A DNA stretch of 12,246 nucleotides from an uncultured Phascolarctobacterium sp. (GCA_946002345.1 CAMFZA010000029.1:1-12246); one strand, 5' to 3'. Shown: positions 1 to 7,424, counted from the stretch's first letter. Numbers and translations: made by a program. The notes: a model not told the origin generated them from the sequence alone.

Positions 1-1510
1 ATTACAAACCTATTCTTTTAGAAAAGTTTACTGTTATTTATCTCCTGGAGGACAACAAAAAGGTTGGATTGATGCTGGTGATTTTGTTATAGTAGAAAGA
101 ATTCAAGATAATGGTTGGGCGTATGGTTCTTATCCGGCTGGTAGCACAAGGGTAAAGAGATGGTTTAGAGCCAGTGATTTGGTTGCAAACATTAATTTTG
201 CCAATCAAAATAGATATTCTCCTAAAAATAATACCAATGTATATCGTAATTCAGGCTATAACAGCACAATTGGTTCTTTTAGTGGTAACGAGGCAATTAC
301 TGTAGTATCGGATAATGGGGATAGCAGACAGGTTATCTATAAGCTTAGTAATGGTACAGGATATAAGATGGGTTGGGTACCATACTGGGATTGCTGGAGC
401 TATGATCAGGTTAATCCCAGAGCAACTGTTAATACTCAACCGAAGGGTAATCCTATAGTAACACCTGTTACTCGTCCAGAGGCTAATATAAGTAGCTATG
501 GCGCTTGGAAAGCTACTATGAATAAAAGAGCGACGGCATATATGGATGCTAATTTGACTCAACGCAATGGCAATGAATATGCTGATAAAGGAGATACAGT
601 TACTGTATTGGATGAGTCTTCTAAAGGTTATTATGTAGAGTATCCGTTAACTAAAGGCGGCACTAAAAAACGTTGGGTTGTACGTACAGCTGTGACAGCT
701 TTGAATGTGAGCAACAATAACAATACCAATAACACCAATAATTCCACTCCAAACGCCTTTGCAAATGGAGTAACTAAGCCGGCTAACACCATAATTCAAA
801 ATAATACACAATATCAGCAATTGCAGGGAAGAGCAAATTGTAAGGCGACTGCTTATGACAACTCTGCATTAACTAGAAGATTGGGCGTAGAATATGTAAG
901 TCGTGGTGATGTAGTTACTGTTTTAGGAGAAGCAGGAAAGGCGTATTATGTAGAATATCCTTTGTTAAGAGGCGGTACGAAGAAACGCTGGGTAGCGAAG
1001 AGTGCAATTGATAAATATGACAACAGTTATATTCCAAATAATAATACTGATATTACAGATAACTGGGATAGCATGGTTGGTAAATATTTAGCTAATTTAG
1101 ATGGTGAGAGTTATAAACCACTACAATATGGAAAGAATCCTTTTAAAAAATCATATTCTCATAAAGGAATTTATCATGCTACTAATTGTACTTGGTATGC
1201 AATTGGAAGATATCATGAAGTAAATGGTAGATGGCTAGGTGTTACAGGTGGACCTGAGAAATGGGAAGCTCAAGCAAAACAAAAAGGATTTACAGTAGGA
1301 TCTCAGCCTCAAAGTAAAAGTGTTGGAATTAGGCCTTCTGGTACTCCGCATGTAATTTTTGTTGAGAATGTAAGCGGAGAGTATGCATATATTACTGAAG
1401 CAAATGCAGGACCAAGTTCTAATACAACACAGAAGGATTTTTATGTTCAAAAAATATCTTTAAACGATTTGAAGAATGTTCGTAAAATAATAAGGTTTAT
1501 ATATAAATAA
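1..1510 (+). CDS. SH3-repeat / CHAP-domain cell wall hydrolase (5' end missing)
   Basis: The reading frame is open from base 2 to the TAA at 1508-1510, so the gene begins outside the window; the TTG at 179 is only an internal codon. The visible 502 residues hold four SH3-like repeats (codons near 14-185, 212-400, 520-705 and 830-1012). The last two are close copies sharing YYVEYPL and GGTKKRWV. An Asn-rich linker (about 710-760) separates the third from the fourth. The C-terminus (about 1150-1507) is a CHAP amidase/endopeptidase domain, with the likely catalytic Cys in ATNCTWYA (codon 1187-1189), His in TPHVIFVENV (codon 1349-1351) and a following EAN. SH3-like repeats usually bind wall polymers while CHAP cleaves peptidoglycan peptides or amides. 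Export is inferred, because the N-terminus is not visible. Domain assignment is firm; the cleaved bond is unknown. Confidence 0.85.
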   Translation, partial: LQTYSFRKVYCYLSPGGQQKGWIDAGDFVIVERIQDNGWAYGSYPAGSTRVKRWFRASDLVANINFANQNRYSPKNNTNVYRNSGYNSTIGSFSGNEAITVVSDNGDSRQVIYKLSNGTGYKMGWVPYWDCWSYDQVNPRATVNTQPKGNPIVTPVTRPEANISSYGAWKATMNKRATAYMDANLTQRNGNEYADKGDTVTVLDESSKGYYVEYPLTKGGTKKRWVVRTAVTALNVSNNNNTNNTNNSTPNAFANGVTKPANTIIQNNTQYQQLQGRANCKATAYDNSALTRRLGVEYVSRGDVVTVLGEAGKAYYVEYPLLRGGTKKRWVAKSAIDKYDNSYIPNNNTDITDNWDSMVGKYLANLDGESYKPLQYGKNPFKKSYSHKGIYHATNCTWYAIGRYHEVNGRWLGVTGGPEKWEAQAKQKGFTVGSQPQSKSVGIRPSGTPHVIFVENVSGEYAYITEANAGPSSNTTQKDFYVQKISLNDLKNVRKIIRFIYK

Positions 1511-1580
1511 TAAAATAAGGCCTGTTGTGGGGGCTAGCAGCTGAACTCATAAAATTATTGATGAAAAGTGGGGTCATTAT

Positions 1581-2369
1581 ATGAAAAAACAAATTGCTGC
1601 AATGGCTTTAGCCTTATGTACAATAGCAAGCTGTGCTAGTGCAGAACAGGCTGCGGCCAATCAATATCGTACTTGGTTTAAATCAGGTACATTCTTTGTG
1701 GATTTTGAATTAGAGTATAAGGATTGCTTTATTACTAAGACCATTGCTACGCAAAATGATATGCGTATGGAAAGAAATGGCTACCGCATGAAAGGCTATG
1801 CTGCCATGTTCGGTGGTGGCAAAAAGGATTATCCTGATACATTGTATAGACAAGGGAAGTACTATAAGTTCTCTACCAAGAAAAAGGCCACCATGGCAGC
1901 TTGGAATCAGATTAATGATCCCAATATTGATCCTACTGGTGGTTGGAATACTGTTCAGTATTCCTTGGCTGTTCCTGACGAGTTCGCTCCCGTGTGTGCG
2001 TATGATGCGTATAGGCCCCAATCAGCAGCCATGGGCAATGTTAGCTTTGTAGGATCTATCAAAAGAACTATTGATAAAAAAGAGTATGATTGTGATAAAT
2101 ATGTTCTGCCCTTGCGTAGCCAGACCGGTAATGTTTTAGCAGAAATTGATTATTATTACTCTTACGAAAAGGGCAAGCTGGCTTATATTGAAAAGGTTAT
2201 TCTCAATAAGGGTCAAGAGTATTCCAGTGTTAAGGTGAAGATTAAAGAGATTAGCAATGTGGTGCCTGCAGATGTTTTCAATATACCTCAGGGCTGCAAG
2301 GTTTATGCGGTAGGCATTGGTGATATGAATGATTTGATTAATAAGCCGGTGTTAGTGGAGGAGTATTAA
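1581..2369 (+). CDS. Exported protein, possibly LolA/DUF4412-like (paralogue 1)
   Basis: A 262-residue exported protein. The N-terminus MKKQ is followed by a hydrophobic stretch and an ambiguous end: IASC fits a lipobox, but ASA before EQ fits signal peptidase I. I do not recognise a named family with certainty. The mature part is beta-rich and Tyr/Lys-rich and ends in a KIKEIS...VFNIPQGCKVY pattern, which resembles the end of LolA or DUF4412 lipid-carrier-like folds (F-x-I/L-P-x-G-x-K). The next gene has the same architecture (YR...KGT near the start, IKIKEFS...LPVGVK at the end), so the two are diverged tandem paralogues. First gene of an operon; only 1 nt separates it from the next. The ribosome binding site is weak (AGTGGGG, about 1567). 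Function is inference only. Confidence 0.75.
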   Translation: MKKQIAAMALALCTIASCASAEQAAANQYRTWFKSGTFFVDFELEYKDCFITKTIATQNDMRMERNGYRMKGYAAMFGGGKKDYPDTLYRQGKYYKFSTKKKATMAAWNQINDPNIDPTGGWNTVQYSLAVPDEFAPVCAYDAYRPQSAAMGNVSFVGSIKRTIDKKEYDCDKYVLPLRSQTGNVLAEIDYYYSYEKGKLAYIEKVILNKGQEYSSVKVKIKEISNVVPADVFNIPQGCKVYAVGIGDMNDLINKPVLVEEY

Positions 2370-2370
2370 T

Positions 2371-3168
2371 ATGAAAAAGATATTTACTACGCTTTTAACT
2401 TGTGCGGCTTTATTAAGTGGCTTGAATTCTGCTTCTGTGGAAGCAAGTAACCTTGACACCTATAGAAACTTGCTCGCTAAGGGGACTTTGACTTTAAAAT
2501 ATGAAAATATTACTCCTCTGCCTCGTGCTACCAATAAGGATAAAATGAACTTTTATGGTCGCGATGGCATGGCTTTGGAAAAGGCAAGCTTTTTGACTAA
2601 TAGGCAATTGGATGGCATTGTTGTTATCAATGGTAACGATAAATATGAGGAAGTTGCTTATGGCGAGCATAGCATGTGCAGCTTGTCCAAGGGTGAATTA
2701 GTCTATTATTTTACGAGGGTAGTGACCAACAAGAATAAGGCAGAATACTATGGTACCATGGGCAAGAAGAACCAAGTGGCAGCGACAGATAGAAATATGC
2801 AGATTACTTTCATGAGCGGTGAGAGCTATGCTGACCCCGTAATGACAAGATTGCTTTCTGCGATTTTACCTGCTAGCCAAAAGGGTGCGGATATGCCTGA
2901 CTACCAATATGTGGGCTCTGGCTGGCTTGATAATGGACTAAATTATGAGGATTATCGTTCCAATAATAATGGCGTTATGGAAGCAGTGCGTTATTATTTC
3001 AATGGCTATACTTTAGTAAAAATTGCAGCAGCCAACTATTATGATAGGGAAGATGGCAAGCTAGACGGTAGTAAGTTTATTATCAAGATTAAAGAGTTTT
3101 CCCCGACACCTGACATGTCGTATTTAAGCTTACCTGTTGGTGTTAAGGATACGACGAAAAAGAAATAG
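2371..3168 (+). CDS. Exported protein, possibly LolA/DUF4412-like (paralogue 2)
   Basis: A 265-residue protein with a Sec signal peptide (MKKIF, hydrophobic core, likely cut after VEA near residue 25). It starts 1 nt after the upstream stop, with GGAGGAG about 8 nt before the ATG, so translation is probably coupled. It shares with the preceding gene product the opening YRNLLAKGT pattern, a central stretch with a Tyr-rich strand, and the closing IKIKEFSP...LPVGVK; overall identity is low. The C-terminus is a short Lys tail. The fold may be LolA/DUF4412-like, which would suggest handling of a lipid or hydrophobic partner in the periplasm, but no diagnostic residue proves it. It belongs to the same operon as the CsgG-like genes downstream. 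Confidence 0.75.
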   Translation: MKKIFTTLLTCAALLSGLNSASVEASNLDTYRNLLAKGTLTLKYENITPLPRATNKDKMNFYGRDGMALEKASFLTNRQLDGIVVINGNDKYEEVAYGEHSMCSLSKGELVYYFTRVVTNKNKAEYYGTMGKKNQVAATDRNMQITFMSGESYADPVMTRLLSAILPASQKGADMPDYQYVGSGWLDNGLNYEDYRSNNNGVMEAVRYYFNGYTLVKIAAANYYDREDGKLDGSKFIIKIKEFSPTPDMSYLSLPVGVKDTTKKK

Positions 3169-3188
3169 CAAGGAAAAGGGTGGACATA

Positions 3189-4022
3189 ATGAAAAAAATA
3201 GGAGCTCTTTTAACAGCTTTTGCATTAAGCACTGCAGTAACTATGGCGGCCAATACTGTTGAGGCTGCTAATCCGACTTGCATTTTGATGAAGTTTACTG
3301 ACGATACAAGATTTGACAAAATAGAATCTGCAGCTTCCTTATCTGATTTGGTAATGGAAAAGCTGCTAATGACTGGCAAATTTAATTTAAAAGAAACAAG
3401 AGTTATCGATGCTAGATTGGAAGCACTTCTGTACGATGAAAAGACCCGTGAGCTGCAGGGTGTGCAGCGGGCTATGCGTTATGGCGATTACAATGCCATG
3501 TTTGAGGGTCCTGGCTTTAGCGAAGCCAAGGCTCAGTCCATAGCGACCGCTTCCGTCGGCCAAAAGATCTCTCCTGGAAGTACAGCTCATATTGGACAGA
3601 TGCCTGGGGCTGAATATCTTATTCAGGGAACTATCATAAACTTGGGCGTTGGTGACTGGTGGGACGATAAGGCTGCTGCCGTTGCTTACGCTGTGGGCCA
3701 AGCCTCTGGTTTGATGGCATCTGCAGGTGGTTCGGCCATGGCAGCGACTCCTTTGGGTTTGTTAGGAAGTCTTAGCATTAAGCGTACTGGTATAGGTGTA
3801 CAAAGTGATTTACGCATTATCAAGGCAAGCACGGGCGAGGTTGTGTGGACGAAGCGTGTGGTCGGCATTGGTGATCAAAAGCAGTTTGGCATAGGTTTTA
3901 TTAAGGTTGGTAGTGATGAGTTGAATGCCAATCTTTATTCCAAGGCCATGGATAAAGCGGCTCAAAATATTGTGGATGCTTTGGTCAAGGATTTGGATGC
4001 ACAAAAGCTATTTTTAAAATAG
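3189..4022 (+). CDS. CsgG-like exported protein (copy 1)
   Basis: A 277-residue exported protein. I chose ATG 3189 (MKKIGALL) because the in-frame GTG at 3180 lies within the AGGAAAAGGGTGG binding site. The signal peptide probably ends at VEA before ANPTC; no lipobox is visible. The mature protein follows the CsgG / TolB-N-like pattern: an opening strand (CILMKFTD), SDLVMEKLLMTGKFNLKE, an Ile-Gln-Gly strand (AEYLIQGTI), then DLRIIKASTGEVVWTKRVVG and a C-terminal helix ending in IVDALVKDL. Between strands lies a stretch of about 35 residues very rich in Ala and Gly (near codons 3672-3782), where CsgG carries its pore-forming hairpins. CsgG forms an outer-membrane secretion channel; whether this relative forms a pore or is a periplasmic ring part is open. 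It sits 20 nt after the previous gene. Confidence 0.8.
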   Translation: MKKIGALLTAFALSTAVTMAANTVEAANPTCILMKFTDDTRFDKIESAASLSDLVMEKLLMTGKFNLKETRVIDARLEALLYDEKTRELQGVQRAMRYGDYNAMFEGPGFSEAKAQSIATASVGQKISPGSTAHIGQMPGAEYLIQGTIINLGVGDWWDDKAAAVAYAVGQASGLMASAGGSAMAATPLGLLGSLSIKRTGIGVQSDLRIIKASTGEVVWTKRVVGIGDQKQFGIGFIKVGSDELNANLYSKAMDKAAQNIVDALVKDLDAQKLFLK

Positions 4023-4037
4023 GGTTGGTGTATTTAC

Positions 4038-4694
4038 ATGATAAAGAAGATTTTCTTAATAATGGCTTGGTGTATGAGCACTTCTATTAGTGCTTATGCA
4101 GGCCTTATTGAAGATAATGCTGTTGTTTCCGTTATGGATTTTGGCACTCATCCAGGCGCGGCTGCCTGTGAGGTGGCTTGGGCTAATGCAGAGGGAACTA
4201 CTTCAGAATATGTTATCACTAAGCTTATCAATGATGGCAAGATGATTGTTGTTGATAAGGAAGACGTGAGAAGTGTTTTGGTAGCCAATAATATTAGAAC
4301 CAAAGGGTTGATTGATCCTGATAGCGCGAGGGTTATTGGCGATTTGCTCAGATGTCGTTATCTTATTTATGGCAACGTCAATGATGTAAGCGCCAGTGAA
4401 ACTGGCACCAATGTGTTGGGTCCTATTGGTGGTGGTGTGAATATACATACGGTCAAGTCCCATGTTATTGCGAGAATAATGGATGTGGCCAGTGGGAATA
4501 TTATCATGGCCGCTAAGGGAGAGGGTGTATCAAAAAGCAGCCTAACCGAAGTTAATACACTTAAGGCAGGTATTAAGGTCGGGACAGTGACGGTTACTCA
4601 GGAAAGCGTGCATAATGCTCTACAAAAGGCGGCTTATAATGCTGTGGATATTTTGACAGAGAGATTATACGGCAAAAAGAAGAATAAAAAATAA
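4038..4694 (+). CDS. CsgG-like exported protein (copy 2)
   Basis: A 218-residue protein with a signal peptide ending at AYA before GLIED; no lipobox. The mature part matches the CsgG core: VVSVMDFG, a helix (TTSEYVITKLINDGKMIVVDKE) that reads like the CsgG pattern of a varying C-terminal edge, RVIGDLLRCRYLIYGNVNDV, IARIMDVASGNIIMAAKGEG, and a last helix (AAYNAVDILTERL) with a Lys-rich tail. It is shorter than copy 1 and has a Gly-rich loop (LGPIGGGVN) where copy 1 has its long Ala/Gly insert. It lies 15 nt after copy 1 and 20 nt before the autotransporter gene, so the two CsgG-like proteins and the barrel are probably made together and may act together in the outer envelope. Specific function unknown. 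Confidence 0.82.
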   Translation: MIKKIFLIMAWCMSTSISAYAGLIEDNAVVSVMDFGTHPGAAACEVAWANAEGTTSEYVITKLINDGKMIVVDKEDVRSVLVANNIRTKGLIDPDSARVIGDLLRCRYLIYGNVNDVSASETGTNVLGPIGGGVNIHTVKSHVIARIMDVASGNIIMAAKGEGVSKSSLTEVNTLKAGIKVGTVTVTQESVHNALQKAAYNAVDILTERLYGKKKNKK

Positions 4695-4714
4695 TTTTAA
4701 GGGGGCTACTCGCT

Positions 4715-6235
4715 ATGATTAAAAAGAAGTTGTTGGCTAGGTCTGTGGTTTTAGGACTGTTGTGTGCTAGTGTTTTTCAAACAAACGCATATGCAGGTGT
4801 TTCATTAAGAGCGCTCAGTTATGCGTTACCTAATGTTGGTAATGGTTCAATTACGAGTTTGTCAGAAGAGGGAATAATAGATGTCCATCCTGGGCCTGAG
4901 TGCCCATGCGATGAATGTAGACAGAATTTTGGTGGCGGAATATATAATCCAGAAGAACCGAATGTCCCACCAATAGATAATCCAGAAGACCCGAATGTCC
5001 CACCAATAGATAATCCAGAAGAACCGAATGTCCCACCAATAGATAATCCAGAAGAACCGAATTTTCCACCAATAAATCCACCTGGTGACCCAGGAGAACC
5101 ACCTAATGATAATCCTAATGATAATCCTAATGATAATCCTAATGATAATCCTAATGATAATCCTGGGTCTGAATCGGGAGGAAGCAGCGGTTCAGAGTCT
5201 GAATCAGGCGAGGGTGGCAACACCGGCTCAGGCTCAGGCGAGGGTGGCAACACCGGCTCAGGCTCAGGCTCTGGTGAGGGTGGCAACACCGGCTCAGGCT
5301 CAGGCTCAGGCGAGGGTGGCAACACCGGCTCGGGTATAGGTAGAGGATACGGAAATGGGAAATTAGCTCATCAACATCAAGATATTATAGCAATCAATGT
5401 AATGGATATAGATAATACTTTAAAACGTATAAATGATATTCGTACAGACCCAGGTGAAGTAGGAGTATGGATTCGTGGTGAAAGTGGAAAGATGAAGATT
5501 AATAGTTATAGCTATGATTTTAGTATGATGAGTGGTGGCTATGATTGGGATTTTGAAAGTAATGCGGCAAAGATGTTCATAGGTTTTGGTATTAATTATG
5601 CTAAAAATGACTGTGATAATAGCATCATCGGTAATGCCAAGAGCATGGGTTACAATCTGTATGGTAGCTGGCTGGGCAAAGAAAACAAGGACTATGTTGA
5701 TGTTATAGTAAAATATGGTACTCTGGATAAGGATTATGCTGGTTTTGATGACAACAATGTATTTGTAACAGGTGACTACGATAAGAATTTGTTCTCCATC
5801 GCAGCCAAGTATGGTAGAAGAATTGATCGTGAAGATGGTTGGTACTTTGAGCCGTCCGTTGGTTTAACTTGGGGTAGAATTGGTAGTGCTGATTATACTG
5901 ATTCTCAAGGCATTAAGATTCATGCCGACAGCTCAACTAGTAAAATGGCAAGTTTAGGTGTTCAGGTTGGCAAAAACATTAAAGGCACTGAATACTATGG
6001 CAAGTTTGAAGTGCGTCACGATTTCGATGGCAAGATGCATGTAAGTGTTCCTGGTTCTACTCTACCTGGATCAAGTGTATACAACGAAATCGACGGAACT
6101 TGGTACAAGGTTGGCATCCGCGCAGCACGAAAAATTGATAAGAACAACAGCTTCTACATCGATATTGAGAAAGACTTTGGCAACAAGGTTAAGAAGCCGT
6201 ACTCCATCGGTGCTGGCTACAGATATACTTGGTAA
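4715..6235 (+). CDS. Autotransporter beta-barrel protein with repeat-only passenger
   Basis: A 506-residue outer-membrane protein. AAGGGGGC lies a good distance before the ATG. A signal peptide ends at AYA near residue 27. Residues 63-68 read CPCDEC. Then come three low-complexity blocks: four units of an 11-residue repeat NPEEPNVPPID, five units of NPND, and four Gly/Ser-rich units around GEGGNTGSG. From about residue 248 (VGVWIRGE) to the C-terminus there is a typical autotransporter barrel (PF03797-like): alternating amphipathic strands, Tyr/Trp girdles, GYDWDF, and a C-terminal strand SIGAGYRYTW ending in aromatic Trp, the signal for outer-membrane insertion. The passenger has no globular domain, so it may act as a stalk or surface spacer. 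It is the last gene of the tight operon starting at 1581. Confidence 0.9.
   Translation: MIKKKLLARSVVLGLLCASVFQTNAYAGVSLRALSYALPNVGNGSITSLSEEGIIDVHPGPECPCDECRQNFGGGIYNPEEPNVPPIDNPEDPNVPPIDNPEEPNVPPIDNPEEPNFPPINPPGDPGEPPNDNPNDNPNDNPNDNPNDNPGSESGGSSGSESESGEGGNTGSGSGEGGNTGSGSGSGEGGNTGSGSGSGEGGNTGSGIGRGYGNGKLAHQHQDIIAINVMDIDNTLKRINDIRTDPGEVGVWIRGESGKMKINSYSYDFSMMSGGYDWDFESNAAKMFIGFGINYAKNDCDNSIIGNAKSMGYNLYGSWLGKENKDYVDVIVKYGTLDKDYAGFDDNNVFVTGDYDKNLFSIAAKYGRRIDREDGWYFEPSVGLTWGRIGSADYTDSQGIKIHADSSTSKMASLGVQVGKNIKGTEYYGKFEVRHDFDGKMHVSVPGSTLPGSSVYNEIDGTWYKVGIRAARKIDKNNSFYIDIEKDFGNKVKKPYSIGAGYRYTW
4946..5077 (+). repeat. 33-bp tandem repeat, four units
   Basis: Units start at 4946, 4979, 5012 and 5045, each 33 bp, encoding NPEEPNVPPID; the second has Asp for Glu, and the fourth has Phe for Val and Asn for Asp. 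Units are near identical in DNA, so copy number can change by slippage or recombination while keeping the frame. Inside the autotransporter passenger. Confidence 0.95.
5105..5164 (+). repeat. 12-bp tandem repeat, five exact units
   Basis: Five exact copies of AATGATAATCCT (5105, 5117, 5129, 5141, 5153), encoding Asn-Asp-Asn-Pro. Unit length keeps the reading frame. Exact identity suggests recent expansion in the autotransporter stalk. Confidence 0.95.
5210..5330 (+). repeat. 30/36-bp Gly/Ser-rich repeat, four units
   Basis: The core GAGGGTGGCAACACCGGCTC recurs at 5210, 5240, 5276 and 5312 (spacings 30, 36, 36), joined by a variable number of GGCTCA hexamers. It encodes a flexible GEGGNTGSGSGS linker between the passenger and the barrel and is more GC-rich than the surrounding DNA. 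Confidence 0.93.
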
Positions 6236-6241
6236 AGTTTA

Positions 6242-6306
6242 TGTGACTAGCGTGTGACGGACTTGTGCAACAAATGTAAGTATAAATTATCACACTTGTT
6301 GTCACA
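6242..6306. promoter_or_regulatory. Phased array of TGTGA half-sites (putative operator)
   Basis: TGTGA occurs at 6242-6246 and 6253-6257, with TGTGC at 6264-6268, exactly 11 bp apart. The reverse form TCACA follows at 6290-6294 and 6302-6306. The outer parts also form an imperfect inverted repeat (6264-6277 with 6292-6306). No T-run follows, so this is not an ordinary terminator. It looks like binding sites for a regulator placed on one face of the helix, upstream of the LPP20-like gene. TGTGA is the CRP half-site, but the classic N6-spaced TGTGA/TCACA palindrome is absent. Assignment to a regulator is not possible. Confidence 0.45.
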
Positions 6307-6369
6307 TATAGACAAGATTAACGAAAAAGTATTAAAATATCATTCAATAAGTTCGAAAAAGACATAATA

Positions 6370-6397
6370 AAGACATATTTACCTTGTATACTATAGT
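6370..6397 (+). promoter_or_regulatory. Putative sigma-70 promoter for the LPP20-like gene
   Basis: AAGACA (6370-6375), 16 bp, then TATAGT (6392-6397); an overlapping alternative -10 is TATACT (6387-6392). The -35 is poor. The nonamer AAAGACATA is repeated at 6358 and 6369, 11 bp apart. Position, 75 bp before the chosen start, fits a promoter with a short leader. Confidence 0.4.
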
Positions 6398-6471
6398 CAA
6401 CAAAGGAGATAACAGTAAAGGGTTACTCTACCAATTAAAATGATATTTTGGCCAATGAAAGGATGAGTAGT

Positions 6472-7407
6472 ATGTTGAAAATGATGAACAAAAAAATGGT
6501 ACTTGCAATGGTATTGGGACTGACATTAAGTTTTGGTGCTTCCTATCAAACTCCTGTAATGGCTGCTCCCACTAATGACACCAATGTATCTGTTCAAGTT
6601 AAATTCGAACAAGGTGCTTACGTAGATTGGTCTAAGGGTGAAGAATCTGAAATTATCGCAACTGGTTTAGGATATAATCCTGAAAACATGGTTGGCAGAG
6701 GAATGGGTTTGGCTAGAAGAGCAGCTATTGTTGATGCTTATCGACTGTTAGCTGAAACAATTAAAGGTGTTCAGGTAGATGCTGATACAACTATTGAAAG
6801 TTTGATTGTGCAAAGTGACGTTGTTCATACTAATGTGAGTGCATTGATTAAAGGTGCTAAAATAGTTGCTGAAGGCAAGGGTGATGATGGTGGCTATTAT
6901 GTAATGATGTCATTGCCTATGTTTGGTGAAAAACAGAGTGTTGCAAGTGCGGTATTACCCGAAGCTACCAAGGACATAGGAACCGAACCTGCTCCGAAAG
7001 TAGACGAAAAGACCACTCCGTTGACCAAAGAAGAAGTGAAAGAGGTTAGAAGCGTAATCTATACCGGCATTGTTGTAGATGCAAGCGGTCTGGGTCTGGA
7101 AGCAACCTTCTCCCCTGTAATTTATGATACCAATGGTCGTGCAATCTATGGCATGAAGAACATTAACAAGGATTATGCAATCTCTAAGGGTATGGTTGAG
7201 TATTCCACTGATGTACAAGCAGCTGCTGGCGGCAGCACCCGTGCAGGCGCTAATCCGTTAGTTGTGAAAGCAACCTCTGTAAAGGGTGGCGGTAATTCCA
7301 TTAATCCTGTAAACGTTGTTGTATCCGTTGAGGACGGCGATAAGATTTTGTTGGCTAACGAAAAAGCTCCTCTGCTGAGTGAGTGCGCAGTTGTATTCGT
7401 AAAATAA
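6472..7407 (+). CDS. LPP20 / FlgT-N-like exported protein
   Basis: A 311-residue exported protein. I chose ATG 6472 because AAAGG (6458-6462) lies 9 nt upstream; ATG 6484 and TTG 6448 are alternatives. The signal peptide ends near VMA before APTND. Residues about 81-111 carry the LPP20/FlgT-N signature: ARRAAIVDAYRLLAETIKGV, followed by Thr-rich VDADTTIESL, and then strands ending in GGYYVMMSLPMFG. This family covers outer-membrane lipoproteins of Helicobacter and the first domain of flagellar FlgT; here no lipobox is seen. The second half (from about residue 190) is a separate beta-rich domain (GLEATFSPVIYDTNGRAIYG, VSVEDGDKILLANEK) ending CAVVFVK, which often accompanies LPP20 domains. It has its own upstream regulatory region and is followed by a strong hairpin, so it may be a single-gene unit. 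Confidence 0.82.
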   Translation: MLKMMNKKMVLAMVLGLTLSFGASYQTPVMAAPTNDTNVSVQVKFEQGAYVDWSKGEESEIIATGLGYNPENMVGRGMGLARRAAIVDAYRLLAETIKGVQVDADTTIESLIVQSDVVHTNVSALIKGAKIVAEGKGDDGGYYVMMSLPMFGEKQSVASAVLPEATKDIGTEPAPKVDEKTTPLTKEEVKEVRSVIYTGIVVDASGLGLEATFSPVIYDTNGRAIYGMKNINKDYAISKGMVEYSTDVQAAAGGSTRAGANPLVVKATSVKGGGNSINPVNVVVSVEDGDKILLANEKAPLLSECAVVFVK

Positions 7408-7424
7408 TGTGATGTTGCCCTACG

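Noticed and set aside
1511..1580. Promoter or terminator in the gap before the 1581 gene
   Set aside because: TTGTGG (1525) and CATAAA (1549) are 18 bp apart but both match poorly; no stable hairpin with T-run was found.
4819..5325. 168-codon open frame on the minus strand, Pro/Glu- and Gly/Leu-rich
   Set aside because: It is an image of the autotransporter repeats, which lack stops in several frames; no signal peptide, binding site or domain.
4946..5330. CRISPR-like series of regular repeats
   Set aside because: Units are contiguous without unique spacers, in frame within a coding gene, and encode low-complexity protein.
6264..6306. Rho-independent terminator after the autotransporter gene
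   Set aside because: The inverted repeat has a bulge and a mismatch, a 14-nt loop, A/T-rich arms and no T-run after it.
6440..6466. Eight-codon upstream frame starting at ATG 6440 (MIFWPMKG)
   Set aside because: No binding site at a useful distance; chance occurrence is likely in an A/T-rich leader.
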